From Prolixibacteraceae bacterium (GTDB lineage: Bacteria > Bacteroidota > Bacteroidia > Bacteroidales > Prolixibacteraceae), in assembly GCA_003506435.1 (NCBI GenBank), contig DOAQ01000017.1, positions 138,010-202,009 of the forward strand: a DNA stretch of 64,000 bases, given 5' to 3'. Under the pieces are notes generated by a model. The model saw nothing but the letters and a program-made list of their open reading frames with translations. It had not been told where the DNA came from and did no database searches. Both the position numbers and the translations under genes were made by a program. Of this stretch, positions 49,897 through 58,568 are shown one piece after another; the stretch's first letter is position 1; each line of letters starts with the position of its first letter.

Positions 49897-51942
49897 ATGA
49901 ACAGAAAGTTATCCATTTTACTTGCCTGCATTTTTCTTTTTTCAGCTTGCCAGCAAACAAAAAAAGAAACAAAAATGTCTGAACTACGAAATGAAACTAA
50001 CATCAGTGCGACAATAAAACAAGTCGCAGAAAAAAATCCAAACGTCCATAATGAACTTCTGGAAAAAGGAATTAAACATGCTGCTTCACTATGGCGCGAA
50101 TCGGACGGTACGGCTGAAGATTTTTCAAAATTCTGTGCCGAAAACTTTATTGCGGATCGGGCTACAAAGGAAGTAACTTTTAAACGGCTTTCCGAATATT
50201 TCGAATCGCTAAACGGCCATTTTAACAAACTCAGCCTCGATATGCAGGAAAATATGCACCTGCAAAAAGGCGAAGTTTTGCCGATCGATCCGATGTTTGC
50301 CGGGTACAATCCGGGCGCTCACCTGATGAATGATTTTTACGACAATAAAATTGCGTTCATCGTTGCGCTTAATTTCCCGTATTATTCAACAGAAGAAAAA
50401 AATGAACAAGGGAAAAGCTGGACACCGCTCGAATGGGGATATGCACGGATGGGCGATATTTTCAGTTCAAGAATTCCTTCGGAACTAAACCAGCAGGCAG
50501 CAAAAATTTCGGCCGAAGCAGATGCATATATTGCCGATTACAATATTTATATGGGCCATCTGCTGAGTTCAGAAAACAAAAAGTTGTTTCCGGAAGATGT
50601 GATTCTGTTGAGCCACTGGAACCTGCGTGATGAAATAAAATCGAATTATGCCAACAAGGAAAACGGATACGAAAAACAAGCCATTATTTACCAGGTAATG
50701 CAGCGAATCGTCGACCAGTCGATACCAAAACAAGTGATCAACTCGGGGCAAAACGACTGGAACCCGGTAAACAATGAAGTTTTTTCAGGAGATAATAAGA
50801 TTGAAACTACGCCGGAAACCGATGCACGCTATCAGCAAATACTGAACAATTTTCATGTTTACCAGGCTTTCGACAAATACAATCCGGTGATGAATACGGC
50901 CATTCAGCGGGCTTTTTCAGGAGGTATGCAGATACCGCAACCTGAAGTAGAACAGCTTTTCGACGAACTGCTGAGTTCCCCACAGGTAAAGATGGTTGTT
51001 GAAATTATAAAAAAACGGTTGGGCCGCGACCTGGCTCCCTGGGATATTTGGTACGACGGATTCAAAGCACGCAGTTCTATTTCGGAAGAATCGCTGAATG
51101 CGATTACTGAAAAGAAATACCCGAATGCCAAAGCGTTTGAAGATGATATGGCGAACCTCCTTCTAAAATTAGGTTTTTCGAAAGAAAAAGCCAGTTTCAT
51201 CGCCGCCCGCATCAGTGTTGATCCGGCCCGTGGTTCAGGTCATGCGTGGGGCGCTTCCATGAAATCGGAAAAGGCGCACCTCCGTACGCGAATACCGGTA
51301 ACCGGCATGAATTACAAAGGCTATAACATTGCCATTCACGAATTCGGCCACAATGTGGAGCAAACCATTTCGCTGCACGATGTCCCCAATTACATGATCA
51401 ACGGAGTTCCGAATACAGCTTTTACCGAAGCGCTGGCATTTGTTTTCCAGGAGCGCGACCTTCAGTTACTCAATATAAACGATTCTAACCCGGAAAAAGA
51501 ATATCTAAAAACACTGGATATTTTCTGGTCAGTATATGAAATTATGGGAGTTTCGATGGTTGACATGAAAATGTGGCAATGGTTATATGCCAACCCAAAT
51601 AGCACAGCGACGGAATTGCGTGATGCGGTACTCCGTATCAGCAAAGAGGTTTGGAATAAATATTATGCGCCGGGTTTCGGTCAAAACGACCAAACCATAC
51701 TTGCGATTTATTCGCACATGATCAACTCGCCCATGTACCTTCCGAATTACGCATTCGGACATTTAATTCATTTTCAGTTGGAAGAACACTTTAAAACCCA
51801 TGAGCTGGCTCCTGAAGCAGAACGGATTTTTGCACTGGGACAGCTAACTCCAAACGAATGGATGATGAAAGCAGTGGAAACCCCTCTTTCAAATAGCCCC
51901 ATTCTGAAAGCGGTACAGGAAGCAGCCGAAAAGCTGAATTAG
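49897..51942 (+). CDS. M3-like zinc metallopeptidase lipoprotein
   Basis: A 681-residue lipoprotein (MNRKLSILLACIFLFSAC, lipobox at the end) with a gluzincin active site. HEFGH is at 481-485 (NIAIHEFGHNVEQTISL), and the third zinc ligand Glu511 is 26 residues on in NTAFTEALAFVFQERDL. The helical body and these spacings resemble M3-like oligopeptidases, though most of those are cytoplasmic. It would act on peptides in the periplasm or on the cell surface. It is monocistronic and followed by a 14-bp hairpin. Confidence 0.85.
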   Translation: MNRKLSILLACIFLFSACQQTKKETKMSELRNETNISATIKQVAEKNPNVHNELLEKGIKHAASLWRESDGTAEDFSKFCAENFIADRATKEVTFKRLSEYFESLNGHFNKLSLDMQENMHLQKGEVLPIDPMFAGYNPGAHLMNDFYDNKIAFIVALNFPYYSTEEKNEQGKSWTPLEWGYARMGDIFSSRIPSELNQQAAKISAEADAYIADYNIYMGHLLSSENKKLFPEDVILLSHWNLRDEIKSNYANKENGYEKQAIIYQVMQRIVDQSIPKQVINSGQNDWNPVNNEVFSGDNKIETTPETDARYQQILNNFHVYQAFDKYNPVMNTAIQRAFSGGMQIPQPEVEQLFDELLSSPQVKMVVEIIKKRLGRDLAPWDIWYDGFKARSSISEESLNAITEKKYPNAKAFEDDMANLLLKLGFSKEKASFIAARISVDPARGSGHAWGASMKSEKAHLRTRIPVTGMNYKGYNIAIHEFGHNVEQTISLHDVPNYMINGVPNTAFTEALAFVFQERDLQLLNINDSNPEKEYLKTLDIFWSVYEIMGVSMVDMKMWQWLYANPNSTATELRDAVLRISKEVWNKYYAPGFGQNDQTILAIYSHMINSPMYLPNYAFGHLIHFQLEEHFKTHELAPEAERIFALGQLTPNEWMMKAVETPLSNSPILKAVQEAAEKLN

Positions 51943-51965
51943 TCCGGATTCTCTTCATTCAAATA

Positions 51966-52003
51966 AGGCCGGGTTTCACGAAATTAGCTGTGAAATCCGG
52001 CCT
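51966..52003 (+). terminator. Hairpin terminator after the metallopeptidase gene
   Basis: AGGCCGGGTTTCAC (51966-51979) pairs with GTGAAATCCGGCCT (51990-52003) with one wobble; the T-rich tail after it is weak. Confidence 0.6.
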
Positions 52004-52048
52004 CATTATATTCCATTTCCAATATAATGTTCTACAATATAAATTCTC

Positions 52049-52062
52049 CGTGTGCGAACACG
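52049..52062. promoter_or_regulatory. Possible LacI-family operator
   Basis: CGTGT-GCGA-ACACG, a perfect inverted repeat with an even-length CG-containing centre of the kind LacI-family dimers bind. It lies about 13 bases upstream of a -7 element and would overlap the -33 region of the regulator gene. Confidence 0.4.
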
Positions 52063-52074
52063 ACAAAAATTAAC

Positions 52075-52082
52075 TAGCTTTG
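52075..52082 (+). promoter_or_regulatory. -7 element of the lacI-type regulator and sugar-acid operon
   Basis: TAGCTTTG is an exact TAnnTTTG match. Transcription would start near 52089, and the leader would include a 6-codon frame (52095-52115) before the regulator. Confidence 0.45.
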
Positions 52083-52122
52083 GGCTACATAAAAATGTTG
52101 TCAAAACTAAAATAAAACAGCG

Positions 52123-53184
52123 ATCGAACCAAAGAAACACATACGGATAAAGGATATTGCCAGTAAAGCAAATGTATCGATTGGCACGGTCGACAGGGTG
52201 ATTCATAACCGGGGAGAAGTGAACCCGGCCACCAAAGAAAAGATTTTGAAGATGCTGGAAGAGATGGATTACCATCCAAATATTTTAGCGAGTACACTGG
52301 CTTCCAAAAAGATTGTGTCGTTTGCTATTCTTTTCCCTGAGCCCCAATCGGAAGAATCGTACTGGAACAAGCCGATGAATGGCGTAAAAAAAGCATTCAA
52401 CGAATTACAGCAGTATGGAATTAAAATTTCAGTCTTCCGTTTCAGCCAGGCAGAACCCTCATCGTTTGCCACCGAAGCACAGAAAGTGCTGGAAGGTAAT
52501 TTTGATGGAGTGGTCCTTGCCCCGTTTTTTTCCCGCGAATCGAAAACGTTTATCAGGGAGCTCAGTCTTCGGAACATCCCGTTTGTTTTTATTGACTCGA
52601 ACCTGAAAGAATGTGAAAAACTCAGCTTCGTGGGCCAAAATTCCTACCAAAGTGGTGCGCTGTCGGCCCGGTTACTCGATTTTTCAATCCCGGAACCGGC
52701 ATCGATACTGGTACTTCATTTTGCAAAAGAAATGGATAACCAGAACCACCTGATGCAACGCGAGAAAGGTTTTTACGAGTACTTCGAAAAGAACGATCCA
52801 GGAAAACAAAACAAGCTGATCACCCTGGAAATAGAAAACCCGGCTGACAAAAGTTTTTTCGGCACAATTGACCGGCTATTTGCTAAAAACAACAACATCC
52901 GTGGCATTTTTGTTACCAATTCGCAAGTATACCGTATAGCGGAATATCTGGAACAGAGAAATATAAAAAATATCCGTTTGATCGGACACGACCTGATCCG
53001 CGAAAATGCAGAATATCTCAAAAAAGGAGTGGTTGATTTTCTCATCTGCCAGCGGCCTGAGGAACAAGGTTACCAGGCAGTAAACACCTTGTTTGAACAT
53101 GTTATCATGAAAAAACAGGTGCAAAACGAGAATTTCACATCTATTGATATTGTAACCAAGGAAAACCTTGACTATTATAAATAA
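52123..53184 (+). CDS. LacI family transcriptional regulator, apparent AUC start
   Basis: A 353-residue regulator: LacI helix-turn-helix (HIRIKDIASKANVSIGTVDR, VIHNRGEVNPATKEKI) plus a sugar-type periplasmic-binding domain (VSFAILFPEPQSEESYWNKP, IRLIGHDLIRENAEYLKKGV). The HTH starts upstream of any ATG, GTG or TTG in this frame. Relatives begin M-E-P-K-K-H-I-R-I-K-D-I-A, and here the codon before E-P-K-K-H is ATC (52123-52125). The frame is closed by TAA at 52108-52110. The first standard start (GTG 52198) would delete most of the HTH. It heads the sugar-acid operon and ends 14 bases before the SDR gene. Confidence 0.82.
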   Translation: MEPKKHIRIKDIASKANVSIGTVDRVIHNRGEVNPATKEKILKMLEEMDYHPNILASTLASKKIVSFAILFPEPQSEESYWNKPMNGVKKAFNELQQYGIKISVFRFSQAEPSSFATEAQKVLEGNFDGVVLAPFFSRESKTFIRELSLRNIPFVFIDSNLKECEKLSFVGQNSYQSGALSARLLDFSIPEPASILVLHFAKEMDNQNHLMQREKGFYEYFEKNDPGKQNKLITLEIENPADKSFFGTIDRLFAKNNNIRGIFVTNSQVYRIAEYLEQRNIKNIRLIGHDLIRENAEYLKKGVVDFLICQRPEEQGYQAVNTLFEHVIMKKQVQNENFTSIDIVTKENLDYYK

Positions 53185-53198
53185 CTAAAGTAAAGAAT

Positions 53199-54050
53199 AT
53201 GAAATCAATCAGTTTTAATGATTTATCAGGCAAAGTATGCGTCATTACAGGGGGAGCCGGTGTTTTGGGCATTGAAATAGTAAAAGCGCTGGCTTCGGTC
53301 GGAACCAAAGTAGCGATTGCCGACATCAATAAAGAATTAGCCGATAAAGTAGCGGCTGAAATATCGAAAGAATACAATGCCACAATTATTGGCGTTGAAG
53401 CCAATGTTCTGGATAAAGCTTCGTTGCAAAAAGCGAAAGCCGAAATCAATGAAAAATTAGGCCCGATCGAAATACTGATCAACGGCGCCGGTGGCAATCA
53501 CCCAACTGCAACCACCAAAGTGGAGCAAATGGACGAAAACAGCATCGACAAATTGGAAGATACGTTCTACGGATTGGAAATGGATGGCTTCGACAAAGTA
53601 TTTGCACTGAATTTCAAAGGAACATTGCTTCCCTCGATGGTTTTCACACTCGACATGCTGAAAGCTAAAAAAGGTGTGGTACTGAATATTTCATCCATGA
53701 ACTCATACAAGCCTCTGACCAAAATTCCGGCTTATTCCGCAGCAAAAGCCTCGATTAATAATTTCACGCAATGGCTGGCAGTACACCTTGCCAAAACAGG
53801 CATCCGTGTAAATGCAATAGCACCCGGCTTTTTCATTACCAATCAAAACCGTTTCCTTGTATTGGATGAAAAAACAGGAGGTTTCTCTCCCCGTGGGCAA
53901 AAAATTGTGAACAATACGCCCATGGGCAAATTTGGCGAACCGGAAGATTTACAGGGTGCAACCCTGTTCCTTCTTTCTGATATTTCCAGCTTCATTACCG
54001 GCATCATCATCCCGGTAGACGGCGGTTACAGCGCATTCGGAGGAGTGTAA
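53199..54050 (+). CDS. SDR family oxidoreductase, probable D-mannonate (fructuronate) dehydrogenase type
   Basis: A 283-residue NAD(P)-dependent short-chain dehydrogenase: cofactor loop CVITGGAGVLGIEI, NGAGGNHP, the catalytic Ser in NISSMNSY and Y-x3-K in PAYSAAKAS, then PVDGGYSAFGG at the C-terminus. It resembles the Bacteroidota SDRs annotated as D-mannonate oxidoreductase or gluconate 5-dehydrogenase-like. In this operon, with a PfkB kinase and a LarA homolog, oxidation or reduction of a hexonate such as fructuronate/mannonate is likely but not proved. Confidence 0.82.
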   Translation: MKSISFNDLSGKVCVITGGAGVLGIEIVKALASVGTKVAIADINKELADKVAAEISKEYNATIIGVEANVLDKASLQKAKAEINEKLGPIEILINGAGGNHPTATTKVEQMDENSIDKLEDTFYGLEMDGFDKVFALNFKGTLLPSMVFTLDMLKAKKGVVLNISSMNSYKPLTKIPAYSAAKASINNFTQWLAVHLAKTGIRVNAIAPGFFITNQNRFLVLDEKTGGFSPRGQKIVNNTPMGKFGEPEDLQGATLFLLSDISSFITGIIIPVDGGYSAFGGV

Positions 54051-54137
54051 GCGAGTAGCGAGTATTGAGTTATGGAGTTATGAGAATTGAGTATCAAAAG
54101 TCTGATATCTATTGTCTAATATCTAAAAATCTAAAAT
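54051..54137. repeat. Solo tandem-unit repeat region
   Basis: Degenerate units GAGTATTGAGTTATGGAGTT and TGATATCTATTGTCTAATAT resemble the composition and style of the element arms (short AT-rich near-repeats immediately after a stop codon). They are unpaired and contain no gene. They lie between the SDR and kinase genes. Confidence 0.4.
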
Positions 54138-55217
54138 ATGAGTTTCAAATTAAAACAAAATTGCAAATATTCCCTGGTCGTTCCTACCAGTATGGGAGTT
54201 CGTATTACTCCTGTAAACGGACAGCCGGTACACAGCAGTAACCTTTTTGAAATGCAGGCAACCAGCGCCGAAACCAATGTGGCAAGCATTGCTTCCTACC
54301 TTGGTTTGCCGGTAAAAGTGCTGACTACCTTTGTAAAAGACAGTCCGATTGCCCAATTCATTAAAAGCAACCTGAAAAGCCGCCACATGGACTATGAAGG
54401 CCCGGAAGTTGCACAAGGCGATCCGTGGGGCTACCGTCACCAGTTTAATATTGCCGACAGTGGTTTCGGCTCGCGTGGACCCCGCGTGCAAAACGATCGC
54501 GCCGGTGAAGTGGGCCGCACCCTGAACGTAAAAGATTTCGATCTCGATCGCATTTTCGGTAAGGAAGGCGTTCAGATTGTACATCTTTCAGGATTGATCG
54601 GCGCTTTGTCGCCCGAAACCAGTACATTCTGTCTGGAAATTGCCCGTGCAGCCAAAAAATACGGAACCCGCATCTCCTTCGACCTGAATTACCGGGCATC
54701 GTTCTGGAAAGGACGCGAAGCTGAACTGCGTGCCAATTTTACTGAAATTGCTTCAGTAGCCGACATTCTGATTGGCAATGAAGAAGACTTCCAGCTTTGT
54801 CTGGGCATTGAAGGCCCGGAAGCTGGCGGTAAAGGAATTGAAGCTGAAATTGAAGGTTTCAAAGGGATGATTGGCCGGGTAAAAGCAGCTTTTCCGAATG
54901 CTTCGGTATTTGCAACGACTCTGCGCCAGGTGGTCAGCGCCAACGAACATCTGTGGGGCGCCATTATGCTCGAAGGCAACGACTGGCAGGTGATTGAACC
55001 ACGCAAAATCAATGTTCTCGACCGCATTGGCGGCGGCGATGGTTTTGTTGGCGGTTTACTTTATGGAATTCTAAAAGGCTGGGAACCTGAGAAATGGCCG
55101 CAATTTGGCTGGGCAACAGGGGCGCTGGCTACTACTTTCCTTACCGACTATGCCCAACCTGCCGATGAAGACATGGTCTGGAGTATCTGGAAAGGAAATG
55201 CACGCGTGAAACGCTAA
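54138..55217 (+). CDS. PfkB family carbohydrate kinase (sugar-acid kinase)
   Basis: A 359-residue ribokinase-fold kinase. The C-terminal signature with the catalytic Asp reads DRIGGGDGFVGGLLYG, and FDLNYRASFWKGREAELR is typical of 2-keto-3-deoxygluconate kinase-like members. The first glycine box is replaced by TSMGVRITPVNG. The family includes KDG kinases; here gnd lies in the same cluster, so a gluconate-type substrate giving 6-phosphogluconate is an alternative. It is 88 bases downstream of the SDR gene, separated by a solo repeat. Confidence 0.85.
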   Translation: MSFKLKQNCKYSLVVPTSMGVRITPVNGQPVHSSNLFEMQATSAETNVASIASYLGLPVKVLTTFVKDSPIAQFIKSNLKSRHMDYEGPEVAQGDPWGYRHQFNIADSGFGSRGPRVQNDRAGEVGRTLNVKDFDLDRIFGKEGVQIVHLSGLIGALSPETSTFCLEIARAAKKYGTRISFDLNYRASFWKGREAELRANFTEIASVADILIGNEEDFQLCLGIEGPEAGGKGIEAEIEGFKGMIGRVKAAFPNASVFATTLRQVVSANEHLWGAIMLEGNDWQVIEPRKINVLDRIGGGDGFVGGLLYGILKGWEPEKWPQFGWATGALATTFLTDYAQPADEDMVWSIWKGNARVKR

Positions 55218-55241
55218 TATTCAGTAATTATTCTTTTTCCC

Positions 55242-57140
55242 ATGATAAAAAACACAAAGACAAGAATCCGGAAAGCTTTTACACTAAAAAGCTTAACAGG
55301 CATTTTTTTGTCTTTGTGTTTACTATTGTCCGTTTCATGTTTTGCCAAATCGGTACAGAAGCTAAATGGAACGAAAATCGCCATTATGGCTGATGTGCAT
55401 TTTGAAAATGTCTACGGGCATTTTTCGGAAGGCAACTTTAACGGAATTAAAAATCCTGTCAACGGAAAATATGCAACCATTCGTACGATGGATGCTCAGC
55501 TTCATTCAACCCGGCTTTTCAACGAAAACTATTTTGCATTTCTGGCTGCGCTGGATGACGCAGTCAGCCGCAAGGTTAAGTTCGTAATATTGCCGGGCGA
55601 TTTAAGCGATGACGGCCAACCCTTGAATGTGGAAGGATTGAAACAGGTGCTGGAAACCTATTCAAAAAAACATGATATCACATTTTTGGTTATCAACGGA
55701 AACCATGATGCAATCCGTCCTTTTGAAATGGATGCCGGAAAAACAGATTTTCTCGGACAGGAAGGCCGACCGCAACCAGTGATGAGCCGCGAAGGAATAC
55801 ACAACCGAAAATCAGAGAACGAGCTCCCTGTCTCTGTTTCACCGGAAATTTGCACGATGGGATACAGTGAAATGATCGAAACATTGGGTAGTTACGGATT
55901 TCTTCCAAAAAAAGAATACCTGTACTGGGAAACTCCTTTTTCTGATTACGATGTTGATAATTACAACTTTGCTGATGCAATGGAAACATCAATGCTGGCA
56001 AAACGCTGTTATCACAATCAGCAATACGATTTAAGTTTGCCGGATGTCAGCTACCTCGTTGAACCGGTTAAAGGACTGTGGTTCCTGGCTATTGATGCCA
56101 ATGTATATGTACCGAAGGAAAATGCAAAAACTGATCCTCTGAATCCGGCCAGCTACAGTGGTTCGGGAGGCGGATATAATCTGGTGCTGAATACTAAAAG
56201 GTACCTGATCGACTGGGCAAAGAAAGTAAGCGAACGTGCTGAAAAGCTGAATAAAACGCTAATCGTGTTCAGCCACTATCCTATGGTCGATTTTTTTGAC
56301 GATGCCGCCGAAAGTATAACGAAAATTTACGGAAATGGAAAAGCAGCGCCCAGCCGCGTACCTGATGAAGAAGTTGCACGGGTTTTTGCCGATGCCGGAA
56401 TAAAAATCCATTTTGGCGGACATCTCCATTTGAATGATACGGGCATCCGGAAAACAGCACAAGGAAACATATTGGTAAATATTCAGGTACCCTCGCTGTC
56501 GGCTTACATTCCGGCATACAAACTACTGATAATAGGTGATAATGATTTGTTGGAAGTTGAGACGATTGTGATGGATACAGTACCCCGTTTCAATGAACTT
56601 TTTCCTCTTTACGAAAAAGAATTTCAGTATTTACAAAAAACAGGAACAACGGATATTTGGAACAGGAATATCCTAGAGTCAAAAAATTATCGGGAATTTG
56701 CTAACTGGCACCTTAAAGAATTGGTGCGTCTCCGGTTTTTACCAACCGAATGGCCTGCCAATGTAAGAGATTTTCTGGTGAAATCATCAGGAAAAGACTT
56801 GCTGCTTATGTCCCTGAAAAATAATCAGGAAGCATCAATCCTGGTTCAAAAAGAAGGACTTGAACTAAATGAATTCGAGCAATGGAACGGGTTCGACCTT
56901 ATTTTTGATTTTTACCGGTTGAACAGCGCCGACCGTTTGTCCATACAAGATATTGGAGAAAGGAGAATAAAACAGTACGAACTGATTTTTAGTGAAATCA
57001 TCAAAAAGAAGAATGAAGATTCAAATGATCGTTTGTACACACAGATACGGGCATTTGCAGAAAGTTTTCGTCTTCTTTTAAATGGCGCTCCGTCCGGTAA
57101 TTTTGTGGTTGATTTAAGAAATGGAGGAATTGTCAATTAA
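55242..57140 (+). CDS. Exported calcineurin-like metallophosphoesterase
   Basis: A 632-residue secreted or membrane-anchored phosphoesterase. The N-terminal hydrophobic segment (SLTGIFLSLCLLLSVSC) is a signal peptide, possibly with a lipobox. The metallophosphatase motifs appear in order: IMADVHFENVYGHF (D-x-H), LPGDLSDDG (G-D), INGNHDAI (G-N-H-D), VFSHYPMV and GGHLHLND (G-H-x-H). The C-terminal 200 residues are helical and unassigned. Its role in a sugar-acid operon is unclear; removing phosphate from an extracellular substrate is one possibility. Confidence 0.85.
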   Translation: MIKNTKTRIRKAFTLKSLTGIFLSLCLLLSVSCFAKSVQKLNGTKIAIMADVHFENVYGHFSEGNFNGIKNPVNGKYATIRTMDAQLHSTRLFNENYFAFLAALDDAVSRKVKFVILPGDLSDDGQPLNVEGLKQVLETYSKKHDITFLVINGNHDAIRPFEMDAGKTDFLGQEGRPQPVMSREGIHNRKSENELPVSVSPEICTMGYSEMIETLGSYGFLPKKEYLYWETPFSDYDVDNYNFADAMETSMLAKRCYHNQQYDLSLPDVSYLVEPVKGLWFLAIDANVYVPKENAKTDPLNPASYSGSGGGYNLVLNTKRYLIDWAKKVSERAEKLNKTLIVFSHYPMVDFFDDAAESITKIYGNGKAAPSRVPDEEVARVFADAGIKIHFGGHLHLNDTGIRKTAQGNILVNIQVPSLSAYIPAYKLLIIGDNDLLEVETIVMDTVPRFNELFPLYEKEFQYLQKTGTTDIWNRNILESKNYREFANWHLKELVRLRFLPTEWPANVRDFLVKSSGKDLLLMSLKNNQEASILVQKEGLELNEFEQWNGFDLIFDFYRLNSADRLSIQDIGERRIKQYELIFSEIIKKKNEDSNDRLYTQIRAFAESFRLLLNGAPSGNFVVDLRNGGIVN

Positions 57141-57211
57141 AAACGCATAATAATATAAACCAGCTCTGCTGTTTACAAGATACAGCCGGGTCAATTAAAA
57201 AACGCAAGACT

Positions 57212-58498
57212 ATGTTATACTACGAAATAGGTTCGACAGAACACGATTTAAGTGCCGAAGACCTGAGAGTTGGGCTTTATCAGGCATTTGTAAAGCTGGG
57301 GCCGAGGAAAAAGGTACTGGCTATTCCACCCGATTACACACGATTGCCTAGTCGTGCCGGTGAATTGACAGAGATGGCATGGCAGTTTTACGGGAACACG
57401 CTAACAGACGTATTGCCTGCTTTGGGAACCCATTCACCCATGACCGCTCACCAGATTTCACACATGTTTGGTTCTCTGCCTGCATCGCTTATTCGCGAAC
57501 ACGACTGGCGCAATGATGTGGTCACTGTGGGCGAAGTTCCTGCATCGTTTGTAAAAGAGGTTTCGAAAGGAGCTGTTGAGTTCCCATGGCCTGCACAGGT
57601 AAATAAATTATTGATTGAAGGCAACTTCGACCTCATCCTTTCCATCGGTCAGGTGGTACCGCACGAAGTGGTTGGAATGGCCAACTACAACAAAAATGTA
57701 TTCGTTGGAACCGGAGGAGTGGAAGGTATCAATAAAAGTCATTTTGTAGGCGCAGCTTACGGAATGGAAAAAATGATGGGACATGCTGATACGCCGGTGC
57801 GTCGGATTTTCAATTATGCGTCGGAAAATTTTACCAACCACATGCCGATTGTTTATGTGCAAACTGTTGTTGGTCTGGATAAAACAGACGGAAAAATTAA
57901 AACCCGCGGCCTGTTTATCGGCGACGACTTCGAAGTATTTGACAAAGCAGCGAAACTGGCTTTGCTGGTCAACTTTGAGATGCTCGATAAGCCACTGAAA
58001 AAAGTGGTAGTCTGGCTCGATCCTACAGAGTTTAAAAGCACATGGCTGGGCAACAAATCAGTATACCGGACCCGCATGGCAATTGACGACAACGGAGAAT
58101 TAATCGTTTTGGCCCCGGCTCTGAAAGAGTTTGGCGAAGACAAGGAAATTGACCGTCTGATCCGCAAATACGGTTATTTCGGAACTCCGGCTACCTTGAA
58201 AGCCTGCGACGAAAACGAGGAACTGCGCAATAACCTGAGCGCTGCCGCCCACCTGATTCACGGCTCATCGGAAGGACGTTTCAGCATTACATATTGTCCG
58301 GGGAAAGGCGCCGAAAATCTGACACGGGCCGAAATTGAAAGTGTTGGGTTTAAATATGCTGACATTGACGAAGTAACGGCCAAATATGATCCGAAGAAAC
58401 TGAAAGAAGGGTACAACACCATCGACGGAGAAGAAATTTTTTACATTTCAAACCCGGCACTGGGATTGTGGGCATTTAAAGACCGGTTTAAATATTAG
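57212..58498 (+). CDS. LarA-family nickel-dependent hydroxyacid racemase/epimerase homolog
   Basis: A 428-residue LarA homolog (DUF2088). The conserved elements are IPPDYTRLPS (D-x-T-R), LPALGTHSPMT (catalytic His), GQVVPHEVVGM (second His) and GVEGINKSHFVG (Lys/His around the pincer-cofactor site). LarA enzymes use a nickel-pincer nucleotide made by LarB, LarC and LarE, not encoded in the window. Characterised homologs include lactate racemase and D-gluconate 2-epimerase. Given the sugar-acid neighbours, an epimerase of gluconate/mannonate type is a good hypothesis. Confidence 0.85.
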   Translation: MLYYEIGSTEHDLSAEDLRVGLYQAFVKLGPRKKVLAIPPDYTRLPSRAGELTEMAWQFYGNTLTDVLPALGTHSPMTAHQISHMFGSLPASLIREHDWRNDVVTVGEVPASFVKEVSKGAVEFPWPAQVNKLLIEGNFDLILSIGQVVPHEVVGMANYNKNVFVGTGGVEGINKSHFVGAAYGMEKMMGHADTPVRRIFNYASENFTNHMPIVYVQTVVGLDKTDGKIKTRGLFIGDDFEVFDKAAKLALLVNFEMLDKPLKKVVVWLDPTEFKSTWLGNKSVYRTRMAIDDNGELIVLAPALKEFGEDKEIDRLIRKYGYFGTPATLKACDENEELRNNLSAAAHLIHGSSEGRFSITYCPGKGAENLTRAEIESVGFKYADIDEVTAKYDPKKLKEGYNTIDGEEIFYISNPALGLWAFKDRFKY

Positions 58499-58502
58499 AA
58501 AG

Positions 58503-58541
58503 AGCCCAAAGCCTCCCCCAACCCCTCCGAAGGAGGGGAGA
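58503..58541. repeat. REP-like palindrome (inverted partner of the one at 58603)
   Basis: GCCTCCCCCAACCCCTCC is followed by GAAGGAGGGG. In reverse complement it matches the element translated at the start of the next gene. With 58603-58637 it forms a REPIN-like inverted pair. Confidence 0.65.
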
Positions 58542-58568
58542 AAGAGTGAAAGGAGCAAAAGTTGCGAC

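Noticed and set aside
52198..53184. GTG at 52198 as the start of the LacI-type regulator
   Set aside because: It would remove most of the helix-turn-helix, whose sequence continues clearly upstream in the same frame to 52123.
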